A stretch of DNA of 64,000 nt from Heliocybe sulcata (lineage: Eukaryota; Basidiomycota; Agaricomycetes; Gloeophyllales; Gloeophyllaceae): positions 447,334-511,333 of the forward strand of contig ML213507.1 of NCBI GenBank assembly GCA_004369045.1, in the 5' to 3' direction. The position numbers were made by a program, and so were the translations under genes. This document shows, one piece after another, positions 23,101 through 34,814 of the stretch. The notes below the pieces were generated by a model. It had not been told where the DNA came from and did not search any database. It saw only the letters and a list, made by a program, of their open reading frames with translations. Position 1 is the stretch's first letter. Each line of letters starts with the position of its first letter.

Positions 23101-24166
23101 CCTCCGTCACTCTCCACGTCCGACGCCTCCTTATCTGGAGCCTCCTTCTGCGGTTCGGCTTCTTCCTCACGAGGACGCGCTGGTGTGCGCCTCTTCCTGG
23201 GCTGAATAACCGGTAGCGCTTCGTCATCAACTTCTTCGAGGGCATCGGGTCCCTCCCATTCCACTATAGAACAAAGATATGCATGTCAGCTCGCTTGCTC
23301 ACAGGTTAACAATGCATAATACAAAATGAGACAACATTGTGAACGTCGCGCACGCCTGGTCCTCATCAGTGGCACAAATTGGGATTTACCCCAAGTTGTG
23401 TGCACAATGCGACTGCCATCATAGACTTTGAGTCTCACATGAGGCAGCACAGGGAATGCAACCAGGTGGGGGTGCCTATCACTCAGAGCAACGTAATGTG
23501 TACCACTGACGGCAGCACCCACGCACAGTGGTAATATCGCGGGTATCGTAGAGCAAAGACATGCGATCGACAACCTCCCTTGAGGAACTGATGTACGTGG
23601 CGCAACGAAGTGCAGGGACCCAAAGAAAGGTACTACATTGGTTGTAGATTTACATAAAGTAGGGCAAACGCAGAGAGGAAGACGATATGCTGTGTGAGTA
23701 GATGAAAGAGATTTAAGCCACTCACTGACTGATCTTCGCCCTGTTTTCTCTTGACAGGAAGGACAAATGTAGACAACTGAAGTGATAGAGTGATTCAGTA
23801 GCATCCAACGAAAGTAAAGAAGCGCGACGTACGGAGATCATCTGCATCGCTCTCATCAAGCTTAACACAACCGAAATGATACCTGCATATCCGATAAGAC
23901 CATGAATGAATACAGTCGAAGGCCTGAACCACTCACCACTCTTCGCACTCGCCGCATGCTACCATAGGAGTACCGTCATCTGGACCCCGGCACGTACAGT
24001 ACGCTTTCTTCGACCTCCCATTCACTGCCTTCTTAGGACGACCCTTCGATTTCGCTACCACCTTCGCGTTTTCTTTCTCCGTATCGGTTTCGTCCTTATG
24101 TCCTTGCCCGCGAATATTCTTCGCTGGCATCGACGGTTCTCCTTTACGCGCTGCTCGGGGAGGCAT
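20174..24166 (-). CDS. BYE1: Bye1-like transcription factor (PHD, TFIIS-M, SPOC)
   Basis: Bye1 binds RNA polymerase II through a TFIIS-like domain and trimethylated H3K4 through its PHD finger. Start at 24166 (MPPRAARKGEPS), a basic region, then the PHD finger (YCTCRGPDDGTPMVACGECEEW) spread over exons to about 23.8 kb. A charged Ser-rich region with basic clusters (QPRKRRTPARPREE) follows. The TFIIS central domain runs from ARKYCLGKYEELFLTIF to RERFRMLTFNLSKNDRV and NEELKQSIKLAEEEALQHS. A long Pro-rich linker follows at 22.2-21.5 kb. The SPOC domain lies at about 21.4-20.9 kb (WRTLFPSAQLRIDGRVAV, SPGRELYIIPLTSAEPIPEY, SDYLIGIWVLNKGKL). The C-terminus is Pro-rich and ends in an Arg-Gly tail (RGGNRGRGRGRGGRGRGRE), which is not part of yeast Bye1 as I know it. 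Confidence 0.88.
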
Positions 24167-26510
24167 GTGCGTGCACTCTAGAATGACGGAGGATACTGAG
24201 TGTTGCTGGTAGACGTATTAGATGAAGTGCGTGAGTCAAAGCGCAGTCAACAGCGCGCAGGAAATAAACTTTGAACTCCGCTGGTGCTCTCATCTGCTTG
24301 GCCCTGCTTGGTCATTGTGGCGGGAGAACGCGTTCGACGCGTGCTCAACTTGAAGTTCCTCTTTCCATCTGGACATCAGACTCTACATTCTCCGCCTAAC
24401 CTTCGCCTTGGGCCGCCTCAGGGTGCATACATCTGAAATGCTCTACGGTGACCCCGTGTCCCGTTCGTACTTGGCACCCAGAATGTACTGGGTGGACGTG
24501 AGCCGATTAAACCACACTTTGGTCTTGTTCACATCGACCACTTGAACATGGGAACGGTCTGGGTTCCGATGGGCGCCCGGTCTGCAGAATGAGCTCCTGA
24601 TTCCAATGCGTTCCCTCTGGCGCAGTACTACTTATCTACCTGAATTTCACCTCAATTCCCGCATCCCGACAACTTCTCAATCTTATTCCTGCGTGGTCTG
24701 CTTCCAGTTCTGAAAGTTCCTTGGCTTCTCTGTCAGATTCGGTCCCAGCGGAACATTTACGGTGAATCTCGTGAGCCCGCCACAGGAGTCCTGCGCACGA
24801 TAACGCGAGTGGACGGGGTCGGCGAATCTGACCCTCCTGAGCAGGTGAGTTAGTCTCACGTCAGAAGCTCTGATATCGCTACCTCAGGCCTGGTTCTCGA
24901 CCCGACTGTCGGGCTGTTTCCATTGCCTATGGTTGACGGGTGCGCATACTATAGGCCAGGGAAAGCGCATTGACAACCGCGGCTTCATGCATCCTTAGGA
25001 AGCTGCGCTCTGAATTACGCTCCGTCTCATCTGGGAGCGGACGGACTCTAACGCAGACTTCTGAGAATGCCTGAAGGACAAGAGCGCGCTACGCAAGATT
25101 TGCTTGGGTCCCACGTGATTGTGATACGGGATACTCGGTGTTCTCTGCTCTTCTCGGGATGCATCGGTTTATCGTCGATGGCACGAAGGAATCTTGGTCC
25201 AATCATGATGGTGAAGGCTCAAAATATGTGCGCCCTCTCAGTCGGGCTGAAGCGAGGCCGGCTCCCATGTTGCGCAGTTACGATGGGTCGCCTAGACTAT
25301 CCATGGCAGCCTGGCAAGTCGGAGCTCTGCAGCCGGGAGTTTTGATGGCGGGGTCAGTCCCGAACAATGTCTGTCCAGCTTTAGTCAAGCCGTGATAGCA
25401 ACAAGATCGCAGGATAGCAGGTACGTCACAGAAAACGCCAGGGGAAGGGGTACTCGGTAGAGGCAGGTGTATTTGCATATGTGACCTCACTCGGTTTGAG
25501 TGCCGTATGCTGGCCGCATGATCGGGTGTCAATTCATGTCCAGCTCGGAACCTACGCGCGCGGCTATCGTCGGGGGCGGGCGTTCCTGTGACGAGCATCT
25601 GTAATTCCGTGTACGGGTAAAGAGACGTCGGCCACCGCGACGAAGGGGGTGCTGAGTTGTAATCTCTTGGAAATACAAGGTCTTCGTCAGCCCTGGACAT
25701 AAGATTGTTAATGGACTACAAAGTAGGACTAGTGCGAGCTGTGTATATTGTGGAAGTTCGAAGCAGTAACGAGTGTCGGATCACTTTATTTGGAAGTGTC
25801 TGCTGCCGCGGCTTCTTGCGCGCGTGAGTCGGCGCCACGGCACCGTTACCATCGCTGTGTTCCTCGAGGTTGCTCGCCACTTCGCCCCCGACCGCTGTCC
25901 TCACCGTCGCCGACGACGACGACAATTATCTTACCCTGGCTCACCCTTGAGCCTGTGCTGTGCACCGACAGTCCGCTACCTGCTTCTTCTCTTCCGCCAT
26001 CGCTGCGGCTACACCTTCCCGCGATCGTATTGACTGTTTCTAACCGAGAGATCTTCCCTGTCGGTGTCCAGTCCTGGATCTCCATTCTACACGGCAACTC
26101 CTTCGTTTCCTCCGACACCTTGCCTTTACCTGGCCAACCTTTCCTTAATCTCTCGTACTGTTAAAGTGTTAATTGAATGCATGAGGGAGGACTTCTGTTG
26201 ACCCGCTCCGGTGCGTGTTCTGGATCACCTACCTCAAACCGCGTTCCACTTGATTGCGGCGAAGAGGCCCCCGATTCACAGTCTCATTTGAGACTGGCCC
26301 AAGTCCGGAGTTCTGACCGGTCCTTCTCCTAGGACCATCGTGCTCGACCTCCAATCCGCTTAGCATTGACGAAGAGAGATAGTGCACCGCATTGGCCATT
26401 GCCTCGATTTGACGGGACTATACACAATCACTGTGGCACTCTGCGTCCGATCCGAGCGTCTTCTTCATTGATCGAGAGATCTGGAGCAGGATTTTGCATG
26501 CAACTTACAC
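24167..26510. promoter_or_regulatory. Long divergent spacer BYE1 / Cdc15-type kinase
   Basis: About 2.3 kb between two outward-facing genes. It probably holds both promoters and a long 5' leader of the kinase gene. An open frame at 24354-24545 (RLYILRLTFALGRLRVHTSE, YLAPRMYWVDVS) reads protein-like but has no recognisable domain or splice partners. An out-of-frame upstream ATG at 26498 overlaps the kinase start. Confidence 0.4.
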
Positions 26511-29500
26511 ATGGCCGCAGTTGTCCTGCCCAATATCCCCCACAACCACATATCCCATCCGCTCGCCATGCCTTCTAGCAGCTCAAGCGTTGCGACAGCA
26601 ACGCCGGCACGCACCATCGAGCGCTCTGGATCTCATACACTCACGCCGGACGTACCTGAATCATCCCCCAAATCCTTCAAACGTTTACGTTCCTCGTTAG
26701 AACAGAGCATCCGCAACGCCACCAGATCCAAAGCGAAGGCTGCGCAGCTCGTTGAAGATGAATTTTCAGCGGCTACGGTCAGAACTGACAAGGGCAAAGG
26801 GAAAGAGGCTAGTGAGAACAGTAACGCACCAAAGGAGAAGGAAAGAGAGAAGTCAAAGATGCTCAGGAGACTGCAGTCGCAGGTCGGGTTCCGCAGGTCC
26901 GGGCGAGTTTCAACGGATCGGTCCGATACCCCTACGGCATCATCACCTCCTAATCCCGGGAAAACGAAGGACGGAAGTGCACGGAAGGTTCACGATGATG
27001 ATCTTGACGATCGACTAGGAGGTTCAACGCCTTTCCAGCCACCATCGTTGCGCCAGGCATCCATGTCTTCCCCCGCCGTCTACTTATCGGCGCAGCCGTC
27101 GCCGCTCCCAAAGCCCTCTCGAGACCGCTCGAAACGGTCGAGTCTGCAGCCCAGTGCAGGCTCGAGGGACATCGGTAGCCCGACGCCCTTGGCTCCTCGT
27201 CGAGATTCCCGGCTCAATGGTAATGCTAGTTCCAGCAGCGCCTTGAGAGATTCGTCACGTCCCCCTAAGCATCGGCCACCTCCTTTGCTTCCGTCTTCAC
27301 CGTCCTCCTCCTCTGTAATTGTGCCTGACACTCCAACCCGACGTGCTCGAGACTTTGCCAGTCCTCCAGAGACGCCGACACCTGGTTCATCTTCGCGGCC
27401 AGCACCCCTGCTCAGTGTGCGCAAGGCATCAGCTAGCGCTAGTCACCTGCCCTTGAATGAGCGCTCTATATCGCCACCACCAATAAGCCCTCGGTCGCCT
27501 ACATCACGGCGCGTTGTGACCCCGACGCAGCGAGGGTTAGTATCCGCTTCAACTTCACATCTTCCCCTTAACCAACCTACATCTCCGACGACGTCCAGAC
27601 GACCATCCATAGATGCTGGTCGAAGGCCATCCCTAGACGCAAGCCGTCCTATCCGACCCACGCATTCACCATCAGCATCCCGATCCGATTCACCTTCCAC
27701 CCAGTTACGTCCACGTGCCGTTTCGCCAACATACGGTAATCACAACCGTGCGTTCAATGCATCGACCACCTCCCTTTCCTCACCGTCAAATCCCGAACAC
27801 CGAGAACTCATCCGTACCGCTTCGTCATTACTGTGCAAGGAAATGGCAAGACCTCCGGTTCATCATAATAAGAGCGTGTCAGGGAAGGAATGGGAGGAGG
27901 TCGAGGTGCGATTGAGGGCATTAGCTCGCCTGGAACGTGTCTGGGGAAAGAGCGGGGCGCAGGCGAGTCAGTCGAGTCTTTTCAGCCCCATGAGTTCAAG
28001 TGGCTTGAGCACGAGCGGCGAGGAGCGGGAGAGGAGGTTGTTCATCGAGGCCTTGAGGGACGGATACGTCCTATGCCAGTGCGTCACATATTCATGATAC
28101 CGGAGGCATCGCTAAATGTTTCCCTTGCCAGACTGATGAACAAGATCAAGCCGAACTCCATCATGCGACCCGATCCTCGAGAAGACGGCTTCATCCGGAC
28201 GTCGAATATCACCAAGTTCTTGGCTGCTTGCACACAGTTCGGCGTTCGCTCAGATGATCTCTTCCAAAGGGACGACCTGATAGAGGGGAACTCCGAGTCT
28301 CAGGCGCGCGTCGCTCGAACTATCATCGCCCTCCTCAGGCTGGCCGAGTTTCCTCCCGCTGACCGCTCGAAGTTCCTATCGGGCGGAGACAAGGAGGCTC
28401 TGTCTTCTCGCAAGCAAAGTTCATCGACTTCTGCTTCTGGCCCGTATGGGCAAGGTGCCAGCTCGTATTTGGCTGCATCTACCCCTAATCTAAGTTTGGC
28501 TCAAGCTCAAAGGTCGACTTCACCTACCGGTGGCGTCACTCCTATCGGCAAGAAAAGGCGAAGTCCTCCGACTCCCTTGCCCACTGTGCGCTCCGATAGC
28601 CCCGACGGGTCGGGCTCTGGGAGTGGCAGGACTGAGCGTGGCGAGATGGTCAATGGGCGGAGCACTCCCGGTGGAAGTAGTGAGCGGGATGAGGTCCCTC
28701 CAATACCTTCACCACCACCACGGTCCCCACTACGTGCTCGATCCTACTCACGACCTGTTGATCCCAGGAATGGCGTGAGTCCTGAGAGCGTCTCTGTTGC
28801 CGATTCGACACGCGCGTCCGTAGGAGGCGATTCTATCCAGGCTTCGTTGATGGATTCCATTGTGGGCGGCAGGCAATCACTGGCGTCGAGTGCGGTGTCC
28901 GATACCACCGCGTTCTCCAGTCTGCTGGACGTGAGCCGCAGCAGTAGTAACGGGCAGGGTAAGTTCGGTACTATCCGGACAGTCACCACAGAAGCGACCT
29001 CTTACATACCATCCGACCCACCCTCCTTCACTCGTTCAGAAGCCAGCGCCGTGGCCGCTTCCCTGAATGACGACGCGACCGTTAGGAAACGGTCAGAGAG
29101 CACGAAGCGGGAGAGGAGGCCGAGCGAAGTCGCCGTCATTGACTTGTCGAGGGTCGTGGAGGAGGCGGAGGAGGCAAGTGCGAGTTCGGGGAAAAAGAGC
29201 GACAGGGCAAGGTCAAAGACTGCGGATAACTCGCCGGAAGAGCGTGTGCCAAGGCCCCCTCAAATACGGCTTGGGAAAGGGAAGTGGCCAGACGATTTCT
29301 TGGATGCGTTCCAGTCCCCTACGAGCCCGACTCAAGCTCGTTCACCCACTTCGGAAGGAGACGATCGGTCAGGAGCGACAAGTCCTATCTCCACTTCCCC
29401 TCCCAGAAAGGTTGCTTATGTGGGCGCTTCACGCCAGAACGAAAGTGTCGACTCTTTGCCCCAATTTGCTCCTCGCCGACCCACTCATCGGCCTCGGCAT

Positions 29501-32213
29501 AGCATTGATGCTCCGGTGTTGTTACCCAGGGAGTCTATGCTTCGGCGAGACTCGAGCCCAGACAGTAGCCTGTCTCCTACATCTCCTCGGGTGATGCTTC
29601 GGCGGAGCAGTACTAAGTCTGGCGTGCACCGTAATGGAATGTACATCCCTCGAACAGACGAACCTCGGTCATCACCAGATGGAGACCCGCGGATACCCTT
29701 TCCTCGGTCCATGTCTGGTGAACATATCGGATCTGCCCAGGGATCTTCACCCGACGCCTCCCAGCGCGCGACATCGCCAACCGAGGACAAGCCTCGTCAA
29801 CCGCGGGGTCGTTTCCAGAGCGAAATCGAAGGCGCCAGCTCACGGCGACGACCAAGGCCTAATTCCTATGATGATTTGGGTGCCAAGCCGGGTAGAACTC
29901 GATTCGAGAGCATGGTCAACTTGGGTGTCGTTTCCAGCAACGCTAGTGCAAGCGACTTGATGTCTCGAAATTCCATGGATGGAAGCGCTGTCAGACAGAC
30001 TTTGATCGTGCGGGAGGACGGCAAGGCCTCCACGCAATTCGTGCGTATAGTTAAATGTAATCCTGGGTGCTTGGTTCCTGACTCTATCTTCTCTAGCAAC
30101 TGGGCAACTGTATAGGGCGAGGACAGTTTGGTTCAGTCTACCGTGCTCTCAACCTTAACACGGGTCAGATGGTTGCGGTTAAACGCATCAGACTGGAAGG
30201 TCTGAAGGAGGATGAAATCTCGCAGCTTATGAGAGAGGTCGACCTTTTGAAGAGTCTATCGCACCCAAGCATCGTCAAATACGAGGGCATGGCAAGGGAC
30301 GATAGTGCCCTAAGTATTGTCCTGGAGTATGTCCAATTTGATGTTCGTCACCTGCACTTCTGACTTATTTGGTAGATACGCGGAGAATGGGTCTCTCGGG
30401 CAGACTATCAAGGCATTCGGTAAACTGAACGAACGCCTTGTTGCCAGCTACGTTGTTAAGATCTTGGAGGGACTCGACTATCTGCATCAGAACGATGTGG
30501 TTCACTGCGACCTGAAGGCTGCTAACATCCTGACGACCAAGAATGGCAATGTCAAGTTGTCCGATTTCGGTGTTTCCCTCAATCTTCGGGCAATGGAACG
30601 CGAGATGAAAGACGTAGCTGGCACGCCTAATTGGATGGCCCCTGAGGTTATCGAGCTGAAAGGCGCGTCGACAAAGTCGGATATCTGGTCCTTGGCGTGT
30701 ACCGTGATTGAGCTCTTGACTGGCCGGCCACCCTACGCTGACATTGCAAACAGCATGACAGGTGAGCTGTTGTCGCGTGATTAGCATGTTAATGTGACTG
30801 ACGACGTGCTTGCAGTCATGTTCCGCATTGTGGAAGATGATATGCCTCCTTTGCCCGAAGGCTGCTCGGATTTGCTGCGAGATTTCTTGATCCAATGTTT
30901 CAATAAGGACCCTACCATGCGGCCTAGTGCAGAAATGCTTTGTGAACACGAATGGCTCAAGAAGAACTGGATCGGTGCCAAGGTCAGAACAGTAGCATTC
31001 TGATTCCTGGTCCTTGTCTTAACTCCGTTGTTACAGGAATTGCGCCCTCAAGATAGCATACCCTTCCTGCGACGGGTCAGCGCTGACATGCACAAGCAAT
31101 CGTCCGAGGCCGTTCAACGGTACCTTGCTGGTGTTGATATTGCAAAGCCGTCACCGACATCTGGCGACTTTTTCTCCAGCCCAGACGATTTCATGTCCGG
31201 ATCACCGCCCAAGAGAACCATGTCCAATACCCCCTCTACTCCTATCTCGCAGTACGACTCTGATAGCATTGGACCCCGCGAACACTCCTTTGTCAAGACT
31301 ACTTTCAGCAAATGTGCGTACCTCTCTCTTATCAAAGGGTGTCTTTTGATTGACATGGTCCTCCCTAGCTATGATGTGCCGAGTGTGTCTCCAAGGCGTG
31401 AAGAAGCATGCCGTCCTCTGCGAGCAGTGCAGTCTAATTGCGCACTCTAAATGTGCGGCTAATGCGCCGCCGACTTGTGATCTGCGTTCCCAGCTACTGC
31501 TCTTCGCTCAGTACGCCGAGAAGGGTGTCCCTGGTAGCGCTTACAGCAGCGCTATGGAAGCCATCGCCGCGGCACATCTGTCCGGTACCAGTCCATCATC
31601 GGAGGTAGGCGTAATGTCTGCTCCGAGGACAAGTATCGATTCCCCTCCTTTACATTCTCCTCTGGCTGTGCCTCATCCGCCTACGGCGTTTAAGATGATG
31701 GGAGGAGTCTTCAAGCGATCTCGTTCATCATTGTCAGCAGAGACTATCGAGTCTCAGTCGGCGACTTCTTTGCCTATACCTGTGCCTCCCTTGCCAGTCC
31801 CTCCTCCCGCTCCTACGGAGAAACCGCTTAGCAAGAAGCGTTCGGTGCTCCGACGGAGTAAGGGATCTAAGGAGCGAACCCTGTCCCTCTCCAGCAACAG
31901 CACAGCGCCGAAATCAGCCAGCATGCGAAGTGCTCTAACTACGGCCGAAAGTTTCAAGACCGCCGGGAGGAGCTCGGTGGCCTCAGGGGCGGAGACGGAG
32001 ACGGGACGTGATTCAGATGGTCCCTTCTCTGGTTCGGGTGGATCAGACTCGCAGAGGATCTCTAGGGTCAGCGCCTTATCTGGAGTGTCTGAAGTTGGGG
32101 AGGATTCATCGAATGGTATCCCCGGAGACATCTCCACCGGCACCAGGAGGCAGAAGAGCACGAGACGTGACCGCGATTCGAAGTCGTCGAACTCTGGGTG
32201 TCTTGTACAGTAA
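26511..32213 (+). CDS. Cdc15/SepH-type protein kinase with CH-like and C1-like segments
   Basis: Seven exons (26511-28078, 28132-30040, 30097-30326, 30376-30761, 30816-30982, 31037-31313, 31369-32213) sum to 5382 nt, 1793 residues, with every junction in frame. The first 440 residues are Ser/Pro/Arg-rich and disordered. At about 480-600 is a calponin-homology-like segment ([20 protein letters not shown], then [20 protein letters not shown]). The kinase domain is at about 1160-1425: glycine loop [15 protein letters not shown] lysine, [25 protein letters not shown]. It groups by motif with Cdc7/SepH/Cdc15 (STE11-like) kinases of the septation initiation network. The HRD arginine is Cys, usual in this group. 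At about 1513 a Cys/His cluster [23 protein letters not shown] fits a C1-type zinc finger. The tail is basic and Ser-rich. A start at Met 26568 is also possible. Confidence 0.88.
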
Positions 32214-32758
32214 TCTCTCTAAAGCAGACCGCCTGATATATCTTTCCAATGGCAGTGCTTTTCTCCTTGTCTCTCATTGCATAGCTCACTACTTATTGTC
32301 GTATCACTTAATTTGCGGACAGTGTATTATCTACTACAGTATATTGATCCCTGCCTTTCGCCTGGATTTTCATCATACCATCTTCCTAGTCATTACTCCT
32401 GCTCGCGTCGAGCTTCCGGTGATATAGGTCCCTCTTAGCACTCTCTGTAGCGCAGTTAGTTCATGTATACATGACTCTCATTAGTTCGCCCTCCTCATTG
32501 AACAGATGCGCCAGATACAATTCGTGTGAAATAATACTCCGAGAATATTAAATCGAAGAAAATAAAACTCCGCTATGGAGCATATGCATTCACGTTCGCG
32601 CCACTGCTTACGGGAGTTTTCCTCAACCGCCGTCCATCTGTGCTTTTGAGACTCCCCTCTCCGCTGAGTATATCTGCCTGGATTGCGACCTGCGAAGCTT
32701 CTGTTTCTCCAACTTGTTGTACACTTACCTTTTCGTCTGTTCACTCTATTCCCCCATA
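32214..32758. promoter_or_regulatory. Spacer upstream of MPE1
   Basis: About 545 bp between the kinase stop and the MPE1 start, with both genes on the plus strand. It should contain the kinase 3' UTR and MPE1 promoter. A pyrimidine-rich patch lies just before the MPE1 ATG (near 32725-32755). No gene seen. Confidence 0.4.
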
Positions 32759-34814
32759 ATGGCATCTTCTGTTTACTACAAGTTCAAGTCGCAAAGGAAT
32801 GAGTCTAGGGTGACCTTTGACGGTACAGGGATATCAGTGTTTGACTTGAAGAAAGAGATCATTCTTCAGAACAATCTGGGTAAGGCCAATGACTTTGACT
32901 TGTTTGTCTATGACGTGTCGACCGGCGATGGTAAGTAGTGTTTTTTGCGAAGGCGTCAACGCTGTTAATCGGTCACCATGGGACAGAGTACAAGGATGAC
33001 GCACAAATCATCCAGCGTTCGTCCTCTGTCATTGTAAAGCGACTACCATCCTCGCGACCTGGAAAGGGTAAAGCCGCTATGTACTTGGCTGGCGTCGCAA
33101 GCAGCGGCACTGCGTCGGATGCCTCGGCCAAAGGTAGCAATGTCCTAAATGGTGGTTCTAGTTGGCACAAAGGCTCTATAAGCAAACGCTTCGATGGGAA
33201 GGAAGAAGAAAAGCCCTCCACCCCTAAGCCCCCTCAGGTGCGTCACTAAAGGCGCTCTCCTGATCCTGTAGAATGAATATGGTCCTTTTAAGGTTGCCAT
33301 CAAATCCAACAACATCACGAAGGGCGATGAAGCCGCAGCCATGGCGGCTATGTTCCAAGCTCAAACGCAAAACTGGGAGGAGACGCAAGAAAAGATGTCA
33401 CAGTTGGTGTCGCTCTCGCACGAGCCCCTTGTCACGTGTAGTTCGAGTCTCATAAACATGATTTTTTTCTGTCTGGCATCCATGTCCGATTCTATAGTGC
33501 TACGCGCGTCTACAACAATTCTAGGGGCACTGGTTTCAATCGTGGCGGTAAGCCCAACCACGTGCAGTCCCACCAGCCAGATAGACCGCTTCCTCCGAGT
33601 TATGTCTGTTACCGATGTGGGAAGAAAGGTCAGTTGGATCCTGTCTGCCTCTTCCGTAAGTTGACTGTCCTCGCAAGGTCACTGGATTCAGGATTGCCCC
33701 ACGAACAACGATCGGGACTTCGATAACAAGCCCCGGATCAAGCGAACGACCGGCATCCCGCGTAGCTTCCTCAAGGCGGTCGAAGGACCTTCAGCAGCTG
33801 GACAGGGTGTCATGGTCACTCCTGAAGGAGGCTATGTCATTGCGCAACCCGATGCGTATGGCGAATCCATTCATTATGTCGAGATGGTCCCTGATTATTC
33901 TGTAGTGCTTCGTGGCAGAAGCAAGTTACTCACCGGAGAGGACTTACTGAGGCGGACATCCGGGAGCGAACGCCAACGGATCCTTCGTTAGTTTGCCCAA
34001 TAGACAACAAATTGTTCCGCGATGCGGTCAAGGTGCCATGCTGTGGTAGACAGTACTGTGAAGAGTGCATACAGACCCACCTGCTTGAGAGAGATTTCGT
34101 ATGCCCTAACTGCGGCAAGAAAATCCCCTCCCTCGACAAGCTCATCATGGACAAGCCTACGCGGACGAAAGTCGCGGACTACATTGACAAAGCAATCGAG
34201 GAGAGTAAGAAGGATATAAGTGAAGAAGTGCCCGCAAGCATGGGTGGACCGAGTAGCGTGGCGGAACAAGTACGTGTCTTGCTCCGCATCCTCACTTTGG
34301 CTCGACTAATGCACCGACGTAGGCCATTGCTGATGCCGAAGCGGCGGCTCTCGAGCAAGATGTCTATTCTCAGCAACAGCCTGGCAGTGGTATGGACATG
34401 ACCCAATACATCGACTCCCTTCAAGCGCAAATTAAGCAGCTTTCCGTGATCCTGAACAACTCGGCCCTCCCGAACGACGTCCGCCAGCATACGCAGATGA
34501 AATACCAGGAACTGCAGATGCAGCTCCAGGAGGCAAACACCTTTGCTGCCGCCCTGGCTGCTGCCACGTCTCTCCAACAGCAGCTCCAAAGCACCGGCGG
34601 CACCCTGCCCATGCCTGGGTTCGCGCACAACGACTTCTCTGCGGGATGGCCGGCTCCTTTCCAAGCGCAGCAGCCGCCGACTGGGGATGGGGCATATCAG
34701 CGTCTACCTGTCAACAACCGACGGAGGAACTTGAAGCGCGATAGGCCGTCGGATTTCTTGGAGGTGGCAGGGAATGAGGATCCTGAGGCCAAGATACCGC
34801 GGTACTGGGAGTAG
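32759..34814 (+). CDS. MPE1: Cleavage/polyadenylation factor subunit Mpe1 (DWNN, zinc knuckle, RING)
   Basis: Orthologue of yeast Mpe1 and animal RBBP6, a subunit of the nuclease/poly(A) module of the mRNA 3'-end processing machinery. The N-terminal DWNN ubiquitin-like domain is VYYKFKSQRNESRVTFDGTG..LFVYDVSTGDE, with an intron after 32930. Then IVKRLPSSRPGKGKAAMYL, a CCHC zinc knuckle (SYVCYRCGKKGHWIQDCP region at 33598-33690, interrupted by an intron), the conserved GIPRSFLKAVEG, and a RING-type domain in 33985-34140 (CPIDNKLFRDAVKVPCCGRQ, YCEECIQTHL, FVCPNCGKKIPSLDKL). The C-terminus is Gln-rich with a coiled-coil tendency and ends DPEAKIPRYWE. Family members carry weak E3-ligase-like features; catalytic function is not shown here. 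Confidence 0.9.

Noticed and set aside
24354-24545. 63-codon open stretch in the BYE1/kinase spacer
   Set aside because: Protein-like composition but no domain, no strong splice partners and no clear start; not reported as a gene.
30365-30949. Minus-strand open frame of 194 codons
   Set aside because: Fully antisense to the conserved kinase domain; no recognisable motif.
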